From positions 3,880,001-3,944,000 of the forward strand of contig NZ_AP019400.1 of NCBI RefSeq assembly GCF_004295585.1: a stretch of 64,000 nt of DNA, written 5' to 3'. This DNA is from Cohnella abietis (GTDB taxonomy: Bacteria > Bacillota > Bacilli > Paenibacillales > Paenibacillaceae). The notes under the pieces are model-generated. The model was given only the letters and a program-made list of their open reading frames with translations, did not search any database and was not told the origin of the DNA. Made by a program: the position numbers and the translations under genes. Shown here piece after piece: positions 1 through 8,082 of the stretch. Positions within the stretch are counted from its first letter, which is position 1, and every line of letters starts with the position of its first letter.

Positions 1-395
1 AACGAGATATGCAACCGCTCGTCAAATCCCTTTGGCTGTTTCAACTGGCGGGTATGGCTTTCGTGGATCTCTTTATACCATGGCAGAAATGATTGATTAG
101 CTATCCAATCCTTCGTTGATAAATGATATTCCGTAGGGGGCGGATATTCGTAAACTTCACCGTTGATTTTGCCCTCTTGTTTGCTCACCTGTGCTTTTAA
201 TTTTATAAGTTTACTTTTGGATTTAGATCTAATACCATTACGTTTTTTTGTGCGCTTCTGAGAACGCCATTTTATTATACTCGCTCTTTTTCTTTTGCGT
301 ATGCGTGATTTTAGATGAGGTTTATTTATAATTTTTTTCTTCTTGAGGCGAACCTTTCCCGTTTTTCTTTTACTCTTTTTTTTGAGAGCTCCCAC
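1..395 (-). CDS. Partial CDS: protein with a very basic N-terminal tail, unknown function
   Basis: This leftward gene is cut by the window edge, so only about 131 codons are visible. A GTG start at 393-395 is preceded by AGGGGAGG with 8 nt spacing, and the gene begins inside the preceding glycosyltransferase gene (70-nt overlap), which implies translational coupling. The first 70 or so residues are dominated by Lys and Arg (for example KKKSKRKTGK, RIRKRKR); the composition then becomes ordinary, with a Pro-rich YEYPPPTEY stretch followed by a Trp/His-containing segment (WYKEIHESH). I do not recognise the downstream domain. Its basic tail matches the tails of the two genes upstream, so it very probably belongs to the same operon and process. 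A third glycosyltransferase is plausible but is inference from context only. Confidence 0.7.
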   Translation of the reverse strand, partial: MGALKKKSKRKTGKVRLKKKKIINKPHLKSRIRKRKRASIIKWRSQKRTKKRNGIRSKSKSKLIKLKAQVSKQEGKINGEVYEYPPPTEYHLSTKDWIANQSFLPWYKEIHESHTRQLKQPKGFDERLHIS

Positions 396-1384
396 ATTGG
401 TTGCCTCCCCTTTATGTTCCTTTTCAATCGAACTGCCCTCTTTATTCTTCTGCTTTTTGATAAGTGTCGCTTCTTCCGTCGGATCGTTATTTTCTTCTTT
501 CGTGGCATATTCCTAGCTGCTTCTGCCATCTTATTCTCTAACAAGCGTTCAGACCATATTCTGGCAGGGTCTTCAGAGTCCCGCAAAACAGGGTGAACGA
601 AAAAAACGGATTCCGTTTGCTCTGCCGCTTGTATGTCATCTAGCGATAGCGGAGGCTTATACCTGATATACTCCGCTACGGATTCCGGGAAGCTTCGAAA
701 CCTCCCTCCGCTACGCACTGCTAATGTTGCATGCAGGATTTCCTCAATCGCGATGACCTCAGTCGTTTGGAATAGAGCTTCCAAACGCATCGTGTCGATT
801 CCATCATACATCCGATTAATAAGCTCCCGTCGATACACTTGACCGTTGGCGAACATTCCGGCTAAGTACGTAGTCTGGAACAATTCCTGCCATTGTGGCC
901 ATTCTTGCCACATCATCTGTCCAGGTATCCATTCTCCGGGACCGTACTCGACATGCATGTTAACGCCCATCGTATCAAAGCCCAACATCATTTCATCTAG
1001 ATAGGCTTCTAATCCTCTTTTCAGAAATAAGACATCCGAATCAATGTAAACAAGATAATCATAATCCGTATTGATTTCCTTTAACCATCTAATCACATCA
1101 TATAGGACGCATCCCGTACGTCCCCAAGACAGAGGCCCCCTTTGGTACGGGCATATCATCATATCTTTGATATTTTGCCCGTATTTGGGATTGCCAGAAG
1201 AGTTATACAACACGATATTGCTTTCCGGATTATAGTAACGGATGTTCTGAATCTGCTTGGCCAGAATATCTTCCTGTGCATGTGCCAGAACAACAAAGAT
1301 AATTCTTCTTCTCTTAGCGAGACGTGATTTCTTCTTCGATTTCCTAGAAAGTGAATGAAGACGCCTTATTACAATTTTTTTCAC
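326..1384 (-). CDS. Glycosyltransferase-like protein with basic N- and C-terminal tails
   Basis: The 352-residue product has a GT-A-like core (about residues 28-290) flanked by Lys/Arg-rich tails. Visible features are a hydrophobic first strand (RIIFVVLAHAQED), an acidic YIDSDV motif near residue 116 that fits the metal- and nucleotide-sugar-binding DxD of GT-A enzymes, and Trp-rich acceptor-side segments (WIPGQMMWQEWPQW). The C-terminal 60 residues are almost purely basic. The start is GTG at 1382-1384, overlapping the stop of the upstream glycosyltransferase (GTGA), and the end overlaps the next gene, so all three are co-translated. The family assignment rests on the DSD motif and context; donor and acceptor are unknown. 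No membrane segment or signal peptide is seen, so it should act in the cytoplasm. Confidence 0.75.
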   Translation of the reverse strand: MKKIVIRRLHSLSRKSKKKSRLAKRRRIIFVVLAHAQEDILAKQIQNIRYYNPESNIVLYNSSGNPKYGQNIKDMMICPYQRGPLSWGRTGCVLYDVIRWLKEINTDYDYLVYIDSDVLFLKRGLEAYLDEMMLGFDTMGVNMHVEYGPGEWIPGQMMWQEWPQWQELFQTTYLAGMFANGQVYRRELINRMYDGIDTMRLEALFQTTEVIAIEEILHATLAVRSGGRFRSFPESVAEYIRYKPPLSLDDIQAAEQTESVFFVHPVLRDSEDPARIWSERLLENKMAEAARNMPRKKKITIRRKKRHLSKSRRIKRAVRLKRNIKGRQPMWELSKKRVKEKRERFASRRKKL

Positions 1385-3033
1385 CGGCTAACCCTCTTTG
1401 TTCTTTTCTTAACAATTGAATTTTCCTTTCTTCGTTTCTGACGAATTGGTTTTTTCTGTTTCCTTCGTTCCGCTAATCCCTTTTTCTTTTCAATCTTGAT
1501 AGTGTTTCTTCTGGCGCTCTTAAGAACGATTCTACTGCGTTTAGCTAATCGAGCTTTTTTCCTCCTTGATTTCGTAACACGTTTGCTCTTTTTATTTCCC
1601 GTTTGCATTAGATTCTCAGCATCAATCGTATCATCTACAGGTGCGATTGTATCTTTAACACGATTCGTCCCAATCCCAGATAAGCGTTCCACGAGATTGA
1701 CAGTATGATAGCTACGATTATGAAACTCTATTAATTCAGCAGGATCACGGATAAACAAATGTCCTTGATTGTAATTGTCGTAGTGAGTATGAAAGCCTTG
1801 GGCTAACTCTTCGGGCGCATACCTTGACTTTCTATCTCTGAATATTTTTTTCTCAGCATGCTGCTGGGATCGGTAAGGGTAGTGTTTACTTGTAAATTTG
1901 TAAGGGCAGATCCTTCTTCCTTGAAATACAGCTTGATGTCCACCGAAATCGGATAAGTTTACCTGTTCAGCAGTTCGCTTCCAAGCTTTAATTTGAATAA
2001 AATCTGATTCCAGCTTTCCGTATTCGAAATAACGAAAGTAATCTTCATAATCCACAAGCTGTGAATAGCCATTATCAGTTGGAAAAAATTCGATCAATGT
2101 ATGATTGATTGCGTTATAGCCCATTTGGTCGACATAGGTGATCGCTTCGTTCAAGTTTTTATCCGGCCATGGGGATTGTCTGATTTCGTCAGCATCATGA
2201 TGAATATACCAATCAGCATCCAATTGTTGGGTAATTTCGGCGACCCGGTCAAGCATCCCCTGCCAATTGAAATAGTTGCCGGGACCTTCTAACGGAAATC
2301 GTTCGCAACCCAGAAACCCTGGATGAGCTTGAAGTGAGTTTATTATTTCTATTGTTGAATCCGTCGACCAATTTTCTATAACATATACGCTGATGTTTTG
2401 GTCGAGCAGTCTTTTTATACAATGATAAATAATGTCCTCTTCATTGTAGGCCGTAATAATAGCTGCTATTTTCAGGGGTTTAGATCGTTTTCGTTTCAAC
2501 TGATTATTGCTTACTACGGATAACAAAGTATTTTTCCTAAAATCTGTTTTGCTATTTACTGTAAGTCCGGAGAACTCCACATGAAGCTTTTCAGATTTCA
2601 GCATCCTATTCCATTCGCTTACCTCACTCATTCTCTCGTTCAATGTTGTAACCAACAGGCAAACGGGTGATATATCCATGATTTTCCCCAGACAACGGAG
2701 TACTCCACCAGGACGACGCAAATCTCCCCTATCATCCAGACAAATGACTATAGACTCCTTAAGTATTTGATTGGGAATAGGAATTGGTTTTAAGCTATCA
2801 AGTTGATGTATCTGCCATGCGACAAAAGGATATAGCGCACTACAATTCTCTATGTTTTCTTTCCTTTCTAATCCATGGATGGGGTAATTTGCAGCTAATG
2901 GCGACAGTACGTGACCAGCGCTACTTCCGAGAACAACGATTTGCTTACATTCGAAATGTACGCACAAATAGTCTGCAAACGCGAAGACATCTGGCCAATC
3001 GTATTGTGACGTGCCTAGATTTTCATGCAACAT
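1381..3033 (-). CDS. Family 2 glycosyltransferase with N-terminal Rossmann-like domain and basic C-terminal tail
   Basis: The protein (about 550 residues) has three parts. The first 150 residues contain a Rossmann-like segment (QIVVLGSSAGHVL) resembling the nucleotide-binding turn of SAM-dependent methyltransferases. The middle is a GT2 domain: AAIITAYNEEDII, then VIENWSTDST, and the acidic HHDADEI motif that would bind the nucleotide-sugar metal. The last 75 residues are a Lys/Arg tail containing ARLAKRSRIV, very close to SRLAKRRRII in the next gene. The ATG at 3031-3033 has an excellent GGAGGGG site 4 nt upstream; the frame stays open to a TTG at 3117 but no ribosome site supports that start. 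It is first in the leftward operon and divergent from the rmlC-like gene. Sugar donor and target are not deducible. Confidence 0.82.
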   Translation of the reverse strand: MLHENLGTSQYDWPDVFAFADYLCVHFECKQIVVLGSSAGHVLSPLAANYPIHGLERKENIENCSALYPFVAWQIHQLDSLKPIPIPNQILKESIVICLDDRGDLRRPGGVLRCLGKIMDISPVCLLVTTLNERMSEVSEWNRMLKSEKLHVEFSGLTVNSKTDFRKNTLLSVVSNNQLKRKRSKPLKIAAIITAYNEEDIIYHCIKRLLDQNISVYVIENWSTDSTIEIINSLQAHPGFLGCERFPLEGPGNYFNWQGMLDRVAEITQQLDADWYIHHDADEIRQSPWPDKNLNEAITYVDQMGYNAINHTLIEFFPTDNGYSQLVDYEDYFRYFEYGKLESDFIQIKAWKRTAEQVNLSDFGGHQAVFQGRRICPYKFTSKHYPYRSQQHAEKKIFRDRKSRYAPEELAQGFHTHYDNYNQGHLFIRDPAELIEFHNRSYHTVNLVERLSGIGTNRVKDTIAPVDDTIDAENLMQTGNKKSKRVTKSRRKKARLAKRSRIVLKSARRNTIKIEKKKGLAERRKQKKPIRQKRRKENSIVKKRTKRVSR

Positions 3034-3254
3034 GCTTCCCCTCCGTACGGCTAAGTTCCCACATCTTATGCAGAATGGACATTCGTATGGTAGGGCATTT
3101 GCACGGGATACAGGCAATCGGGCAGAAATCTATTTCTCTTTATTAAGGACGGGGATAAAAGCCTGTTTATAGAATCGTAGGCAAAAAGACTATAAGATAC
3201 GTCCAAAAGCACATAAGATAACGCACCATTTATTGATAGCGAGGGGCTTATCCT
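3034..3254. promoter_or_regulatory. Divergent promoter region between glycosyltransferase and rmlC-like genes
   Basis: The 221-bp gap separates two oppositely oriented units. I see no consensus SigA promoter on either strand. On the + strand, CATAAGATA at 3212-3220 fits the SigK -10 pattern CATAnnnTA, but no AC-type -35 lies at the correct spacing, so a sporulation promoter is only a possibility. Confidence 0.3.
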
Positions 3255-3872
3255 ATGACTGAGGCTCGAATAAACCGCATTGATGATACCCTAATCGCGG
3301 AACCTTTAACTATTCCAGGCTGTCTAAAGATTTTTCCAAGGGTGTTTCGAGATGTGCGTGGAAGGTTTGTTAAAACCGTTCATCGCGATACATTTTCACA
3401 ATACGGTTTAACCTCGTGCTTCCAAGAACAATACTACTCCTTCTCTCGAAAAGGGGTTTTGAGGGGGTTACACGTTCAATTACCTCCTGAAGAACATGTC
3501 AAATTAGTAGCTTGCGTTCACGGAGAGGTATTGGATATTGTATTGGATCTTCGGGCGGGATCCCCAACATATGGAAAATACGAACAAATAATACTTGATG
3601 GGGAATGCGGGACGATGGTCTATATTCCTGCGGGTGTTGCACATGGCTTTTATGCCTATAGCGACTCCACCCTTCTGTACCATGTCACGTCACAGCATAA
3701 TCCTACTCTCGATAAGGGTATTCACTGGAATACAGTAGGCATTTCATGGCCGAATAAGCAGCCCATTTTATCGGAACGAGACAGGACCTTCCCCCCTTTT
3801 TCAGAGTTTATAAGTCCATTTCGCTTTAACCCCACTTGTCCAGAAACGGCAAAGGGGATATCGATAGAATGA
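3255..3872 (+). CDS. RmlC-like dTDP-4-dehydro-6-deoxyglucose 3,5-epimerase family protein
   Basis: The 205-residue product is a cupin of the RmlC family, which epimerises C3 and/or C5 of dTDP-4-keto-6-deoxyhexose on the way to rhamnose and related sugars. Diagnostic segments are RDVRGRFVK, VLRGLHVQ (the His is the usual catalytic base), a conserved LVACVHGEVLDIVLDLR strand pair, YIPAGVAHGF and LSERD, whose Asp would be the dyad partner of the His. The usual YYxP loop that supplies an active-site Tyr reads QHNP here, so it may be a 3-epimerase or a variant enzyme. A GAGGGG ribosome site lies 10 nt before the ATG. It is followed 13 nt later by a sugar epimerase/dehydratase gene, so the pair should make a deoxysugar nucleotide for the neighbouring glycosyltransferases. 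Confidence 0.85.
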   Translation: MTEARINRIDDTLIAEPLTIPGCLKIFPRVFRDVRGRFVKTVHRDTFSQYGLTSCFQEQYYSFSRKGVLRGLHVQLPPEEHVKLVACVHGEVLDIVLDLRAGSPTYGKYEQIILDGECGTMVYIPAGVAHGFYAYSDSTLLYHVTSQHNPTLDKGIHWNTVGISWPNKQPILSERDRTFPPFSEFISPFRFNPTCPETAKGISIE

Positions 3873-3885
3873 GCCCCTCAAAGAA

Positions 3886-4884
3886 ATGGTTCCCATCCTA
3901 GCAGGAAAAGAGGTCCTTCTGATTCCAACCACAAGATTTAATGAAACGGTCGTTGTCACTGGAGTCAGCAGTTTTATCGGAATGCACCTAGCCTGCTTCC
4001 TAACAGATTATTTTCAACGTGTAGTGGGTACTTGCGGAAGAGAATTGAATCAATATGACCAGCTTCGTACGGAACGTCTGAACCAAGCCATCCGTCGGGG
4101 AGTTAAGCTTACTTCCTTGGATTTAACCCATCCAGTGGAAATAGATCAATTCATTTCAGCAGAACGTCCGAACATCTGGATCCAGCACGCTGGTCATGCT
4201 AAGGATTACACATCGCCTGATTACGATATGAATCTTGGTCATCAAGTTAACGTCGCACCTCTTGGGTTTATATATTCTAAATTACGCGAGGTAGGATGCC
4301 GAGGAATCATTATTACCGGCTCATGCATGGAATACAGCGATACTACTGATGCATGCAGGGAAGATGATGCATGTTTGCCCTCCACAGCATATGGGCTGTC
4401 TAAGTTAACCGAAACTATCCGTTCCTGCCAGCTATCTATGCAATATCAAATAAAGTCACGTATTGTAAGAGTCTTTATTCCGTATGGAAAGTGGGATGCC
4501 TCGGGAAAGCTCATAAATGAAGTCGTAAGCTCTCTCCTTCAAAACAAGCCCATAGAGCTTTCGTCTTGTATACAAAAGAGAGATTTCATTCATATCGATG
4601 ACCTGGTAAGAGGATATCTAGCTTGTATAGAGGATTTGAACCGAAATTCGCTCTATGAAATTTACAATTTATGCAGTGGAGAAGCAACCACAGTAAAAGA
4701 AATGCTATTAAATATAGCACAGGTGTTAGAGGCAGATCCCTCTCTTCTACAGTTTGGGAAACGAGCATTAAGAACCGGGGAATCACTCGCTTGCTATGGC
4801 TCCAATATAAAGGCCAGTACTTATTTGAACTGGAAGCCTCAAACTCGTAAAGAGGCTTTGCGTCATTTCTTAAAGGATAGCTAG
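3886..4884 (+). CDS. NAD-dependent epimerase/dehydratase (extended SDR)
   Basis: The 332-residue product is an extended short-chain dehydrogenase/reductase. It has the N-terminal dinucleotide turn TGVSSFIG near residue 26, an active-site Ser in TGSCMEYS, the YxxxK pair in TAYGLSK, and the later RDFIHIDDL segment that is typical of nucleotide-sugar epimerases and 4-reductases. Length and motifs fit a dTDP- or GDP-sugar 4-epimerase/4-reductase. It follows the RmlC-like gene by 13 bp in the same orientation, so an RmlC/RmlD-like pair is a reasonable reading, although RmlD identity is not proven. The ATG at 3886 has only a weak ribosome site (CAAAGAA); a somewhat later start is possible because about 20 residues precede the first strand. 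Confidence 0.82.
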   Translation: MVPILAGKEVLLIPTTRFNETVVVTGVSSFIGMHLACFLTDYFQRVVGTCGRELNQYDQLRTERLNQAIRRGVKLTSLDLTHPVEIDQFISAERPNIWIQHAGHAKDYTSPDYDMNLGHQVNVAPLGFIYSKLREVGCRGIIITGSCMEYSDTTDACREDDACLPSTAYGLSKLTETIRSCQLSMQYQIKSRIVRVFIPYGKWDASGKLINEVVSSLLQNKPIELSSCIQKRDFIHIDDLVRGYLACIEDLNRNSLYEIYNLCSGEATTVKEMLLNIAQVLEADPSLLQFGKRALRTGESLACYGSNIKASTYLNWKPQTRKEALRHFLKDS

Positions 4885-4913
4885 CGGGCGGTTCCATTGC
4901 CCAAATACATATG

Positions 4914-4943
4914 TTGACTCAGTATATATCGATTCGATATAAT
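4914..4943 (+). promoter_or_regulatory. SigA promoter with a perfect palindromic operator (PadR autoregulation)
   Basis: TTGACT (4914-4919) and TATAAT (4938-4943) are spaced by 18 bp. A perfect 8-1-8 inverted repeat, TATATCGA-T-TCGATATA, occupies 4925-4941, filling the spacer and overlapping the -10 box. Its position directly in front of a padR gene makes it the likely operator for PadR autorepression. Confidence 0.8.
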
Positions 4944-4981
4944 AAACTCAATAAATAAACGAGTTAGGGGCTAGAATTGGA

Positions 4982-5539
4982 TTGAACACACAACATGTAA
5001 TACTCGGCTTGCTAAAAAAACGCTCTTTTACGGGATATGAGATGAAGAATTTATTTGAGACAGTATTTTCGTTCTTTTTTGATGCAAGCTTCGGCACGAT
5101 TTATCCTGCATTAAGCAAGATGGAGCAGCTAGGCTATATTACTAAAGAAAGCATTGTACAAGACAAACGACCGAATAAGAACGTGTACACAATCACGCCC
5201 GCAGGCATAAAGCAATTTGCAGAGTATATGAATAGCCCTGTGGAGAAGGAAACGGTAAGATCTGATTTTCTAATGAGGATGTTTTTTGGTGAATTTGCTC
5301 AAGAGGAAGCATCAATTAATTGGATCAAGGAAGCTATAGCGTCGGATAGCGAAGATTTAGAGAAACTGGAAGCCATGAAGAGATCTGCTTTAGCTATTCC
5401 AATTGGGTTTTCAACTAAACTGATTGGTTTAGAGATTGGAATTGAAACAACTCGCGCACGACTCAAGGTACTGCAGGAAAGCTTGCTGAAATTAATAGAT
5501 TTAACCAATCCTAATATGAGGCAAGGAGATCAACAATGA
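4982..5539 (+). CDS. PadR-family transcriptional regulator
   Basis: The 185-residue product carries the PadR winged helix in its first 80 residues: ILGLLKKRSFTGYEMK, then FGTIYPALSKMEQLGYI and a basic wing (RPNKNVYTITPAG). The C-terminal half is the helical dimerisation region. PadR proteins are repressors released by small hydrophobic compounds and commonly sit beside drug exporters. The start is TTG at 4982-4984, with AGGGG upstream. The stop overlaps the start of the MFS gene (ATGA), so the two are one operon, controlled by the palindromic promoter just upstream. The exporter is the expected target together with padR itself. Confidence 0.9.
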   Translation: MNTQHVILGLLKKRSFTGYEMKNLFETVFSFFFDASFGTIYPALSKMEQLGYITKESIVQDKRPNKNVYTITPAGIKQFAEYMNSPVEKETVRSDFLMRMFFGEFAQEEASINWIKEAIASDSEDLEKLEAMKRSALAIPIGFSTKLIGLEIGIETTRARLKVLQESLLKLIDLTNPNMRQGDQQ

Positions 5540-7065
5540 ATGAAGTAACCAAGAAAAGTACTGGCTTAATTATTCTCTCTATTGCATTAGGATTATTGAT
5601 GTCTTCCCTCGACAACACTATCGTCTCTGCCAGTATTACTAAGGTAATCGAAGATATTCACGGGTTCGACAAGGTGGCATGGGTATTTACTGCTTATATG
5701 CTTGCTGCCACAAGCACGATGCTGGTTTTTGGTAAAATGTCGGATTTGTTTGGCAGAAAACGGTTTTACTTAATCGGAATTTCTCTTTTCTTAATCGGCT
5801 CTGCTCTATGTGGAGTGGCTACAACTATGAATCAGCTTATTTGGTTTCGGGTCATTCAAGGGATTGGCTCAGGGGCAATCTTCCCCATAAGCTTTTCGAT
5901 TATCTATACGATTTTTGCAGATCCGAAGCAAGCAGCTAAGCTTTCTGGGGTGCTGGGAGCCGTTTTCGGCTTGTCCTCGGTAGCCGGACCACAGCTCGGC
6001 ACATGGATATCTGAGAATATCGGCTGGCGCTGGTGCTTCTATGTCAATCTGCCAATAGGAATTGCTTCTTTCTTTATTTTACTGTTTGCCCTAAAAGAAT
6101 CTCGGTCAGAGAAGAAGCCGAAAATCGATTATTTAGGAACATTTCTACTCATCATTTCAATTGTATCTATTTTGTTAGGCTTGGAATTCGGGGGTAAAAC
6201 CTATGCATGGGATTCCTGGCAGATCATCGGTTTATTCCTTATTGGACTCATTGGAACGATTGCTTTTATCGCCGTGGAACGGAAAGCAGAGGAGCCTGTT
6301 CTACCACTAAAAATATTCAAAAGCCGGATGGTTACAGGTACGAGTATTATCTGTTTTTGCCAAGGTGTTATTATGTTCTCGGCGATTAGCTATTTGCCGT
6401 TATTCTCCGTTATTGTCTTAAAGCATGCTAACTCGAATGAAATTCTTACACCTATGATGTTTTCACTTATTGTAGGAGCGATTACATTCGGAATGCTTCA
6501 ATCCAAATTTGCTTTCCGTACCTTGATGGCATTTTCGATGATAATGGGTTTAATAGCTGCCTTCTTACTTATGAACCTTTCACATGAAATTAGCAATTTG
6601 CAAATGACTTTGCTTATGATTTTGCTTGGATTTGGGGCGATCGGTCCGATAATGAGTGTGGGGCAAAATGCAATTGCCGCCAGTGTGGAGACTCGATATA
6701 TCGGCGTCAGCTCTTCCATTGTTGGCTTCTGGCGGAGCATGGGAGGTGTCATGGGAGCTTCTATTATGGCCGTTCTCGTGAATAACAGCTTGAAGGATCA
6801 AATTACAACGGGAGCAGCTCAATATAATCTAAATGCAGAGCAAATGGCAAGCCTGACGAAATCTGAAAATCTGATCCATCTGCAAAATCTAGCTCCTGAG
6901 CTTGGTGAATTTGTGCGTAACGCCCTAGGTACAGCGATTAATAAAGGGTTTATTGTTGCGGCTATTCTATTAATCATTGGTGTTATTGCTTCTTTGATGG
7001 TTGGACCTGCACGTTTGAGTAAAAAGCCAGAAGGTCAGGAAGCAGGAGTCAGCCATATAGCTTGA
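5536..7065 (+). CDS. DHA2-family MFS multidrug exporter (14 TM)
   Basis: The 509-residue protein has the length and hydrophobic pattern of a 14-helix proton-driven drug exporter of the EmrB/QacA type. Visible signatures are LDNTIVSASI in helix 1 (DHA2 motif D1), the loop 2-3 motif GKMSDLFGRKR (MFS motif A), an Arg in FRVIQGIGSGAIFP (motif B) and GLSSVAGPQLG (motif C, antiporter signature). The start overlaps the padR stop by 4 bp and a GGAG ribosome site lies upstream. Coupling to PadR indicates inducible efflux of a toxic compound; the substrate cannot be read from sequence. Confidence 0.92.
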   Translation: MNEVTKKSTGLIILSIALGLLMSSLDNTIVSASITKVIEDIHGFDKVAWVFTAYMLAATSTMLVFGKMSDLFGRKRFYLIGISLFLIGSALCGVATTMNQLIWFRVIQGIGSGAIFPISFSIIYTIFADPKQAAKLSGVLGAVFGLSSVAGPQLGTWISENIGWRWCFYVNLPIGIASFFILLFALKESRSEKKPKIDYLGTFLLIISIVSILLGLEFGGKTYAWDSWQIIGLFLIGLIGTIAFIAVERKAEEPVLPLKIFKSRMVTGTSIICFCQGVIMFSAISYLPLFSVIVLKHANSNEILTPMMFSLIVGAITFGMLQSKFAFRTLMAFSMIMGLIAAFLLMNLSHEISNLQMTLLMILLGFGAIGPIMSVGQNAIAASVETRYIGVSSSIVGFWRSMGGVMGASIMAVLVNNSLKDQITTGAAQYNLNAEQMASLTKSENLIHLQNLAPELGEFVRNALGTAINKGFIVAAILLIIGVIASLMVGPARLSKKPEGQEAGVSHIA

Positions 7066-7084
7066 TGAAGTTATAATGAAGTCA

Positions 7085-7681
7085 TTATTCATACCAATCG
7101 TACTCCATTATTCTAGCTGCTTCCAACGCTCTGTCTTTACCCAGTAGCTTCTCAATCACATATAAGGAAGCGTCAATCCCGGCGGAGATGCCAGCTGAAA
7201 GAATGATTTTACCATTGTCGACATACCTAACGTTCTCAATGATTTCGGCTGATTGTGGTGCTACTTCTCTTAATTCATTCATCGCAAGACGATTTGTGGT
7301 GATTTTCAGTCCATCTAAGAGATTGGCTTTAGCTAAAATTAGTGCACCAGTACACACCGAAAAGACAAGCTCTGCTTCATTCGAAACTTCTTTAATCCAA
7401 TTCGTGATCGTTTCATTGTGCATCTCATGTCTTGCCCCCCTACCACCAGGAACTATTAATATATCGGTACGCGGGCAATTATTAATCGTATAGCTTGCAT
7501 TGATGCTAAGATTGCCTAAAGCATTTACTGGATTTTCTAGCTCGGCGACAGTATAGACATTAAAATCTTGTCCTCGATTACTTCCAGTAATAAACACTTC
7601 GAATGGTCCAGTGAAATCCAATATTTCCACACCATCGAAAACAAAAATGGCCACATTTCTTGCTTGCTGCACCTGTCCCAT
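7085..7681 (-). CDS. DJ-1/PfpI family protein (GlxA/isonitrile hydratase-like)
   Basis: This is a single-domain DJ-1/PfpI protein of about 198 residues. It has the N-terminal AIFVFDGVEILDFTGPFEVF block, the IVPGG turn, the nucleophile elbow FSVCTGA with the reactive Cys, and the AGISAGID segment near the end. It lacks the AraC-type DNA-binding domain of full GlxA regulators. Relatives include isonitrile hydratases and stress-related hydrolases, but activity is uncertain. The ATG at 7679-7681 has an AGGAG site; the in-frame ATG 7 codons upstream has none. It converges with the MFS gene, 19 bp apart. Confidence 0.85.
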   Translation of the reverse strand: MGQVQQARNVAIFVFDGVEILDFTGPFEVFITGSNRGQDFNVYTVAELENPVNALGNLSINASYTINNCPRTDILIVPGGRGARHEMHNETITNWIKEVSNEAELVFSVCTGALILAKANLLDGLKITTNRLAMNELREVAPQSAEIIENVRYVDNGKIILSAGISAGIDASLYVIEKLLGKDRALEAARIMEYDWYE

Positions 7682-7754
7682 GAGATCACATCTCCTATTC
7701 ATTTAATTACTCAGATTGATAACATTATTGCACAAATAGGAAAATACTTGTAGA

Positions 7755-7797
7755 AAAAAAATGAACTCCTAAGAGTAATCTTAAGAGTTCATTTTTC
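7755..7797. terminator. Bidirectional stem-loop between DJ-1 promoter side and repeat region
   Basis: ATGAACTC (7761-7768) pairs with GAGTTCAT (7785-7792), extended inward by TAAG/CTTA with a 6-nt loop. A-rich flanks on one side and T-rich on the other would serve as terminator in either direction. It lies upstream of the leftward DJ-1 gene, so it may insulate that gene from readthrough. Confidence 0.6.
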
Positions 7798-8082
7798 TTG
7801 CGCGATTATTCTCTTTTAACGAACCCTACCGTTCTTATTACCGTTAAAATGACCTCTTCATTATTCTAACGAACTTCATTGGCGTTATTGAGTCATATTT
7901 AGGTGGAACGGAGGTAATTTAATTGATATAAAGTGTCTGGAGTTCGTCAAAAAATAAAAACATAGTATTTTAAGCAAATAAGAGTTACTCAGTTCGTTAA
8001 CCATAATGTGCTCCGTTAGCTGTTCCGTTATTGGAACAGCCACGGCTCCAGCTTCTAGCCATCTTCCCCATCTCAGCTAAAG
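7798..8082. repeat. Non-coding stretch with dispersed CCGTTA/TTCGTTA motifs
   Basis: No gene is supported here. The segment is littered with short variants of AACGAAC, CCGTTA and TTCGTTA on both strands (for example TTAACGAAC and ACCGTTAA facing each other at 7817-7846, and CTCCGTTAGCTGTTCCGTTA near 8012-8031). It looks like a degenerate intergenic repeat of the kind common in Paenibacillus genomes. Confidence 0.45.

Noticed and set aside
3034..3117. N-terminal extension of the GT2 gene starting at TTG 3117, with a CPFC...CG knuckle-like string
   Set aside because: No ribosome site supports it, while ATG 3033 has GGAGGGG at ideal distance; the Cys string is probably chance translation of a leader.
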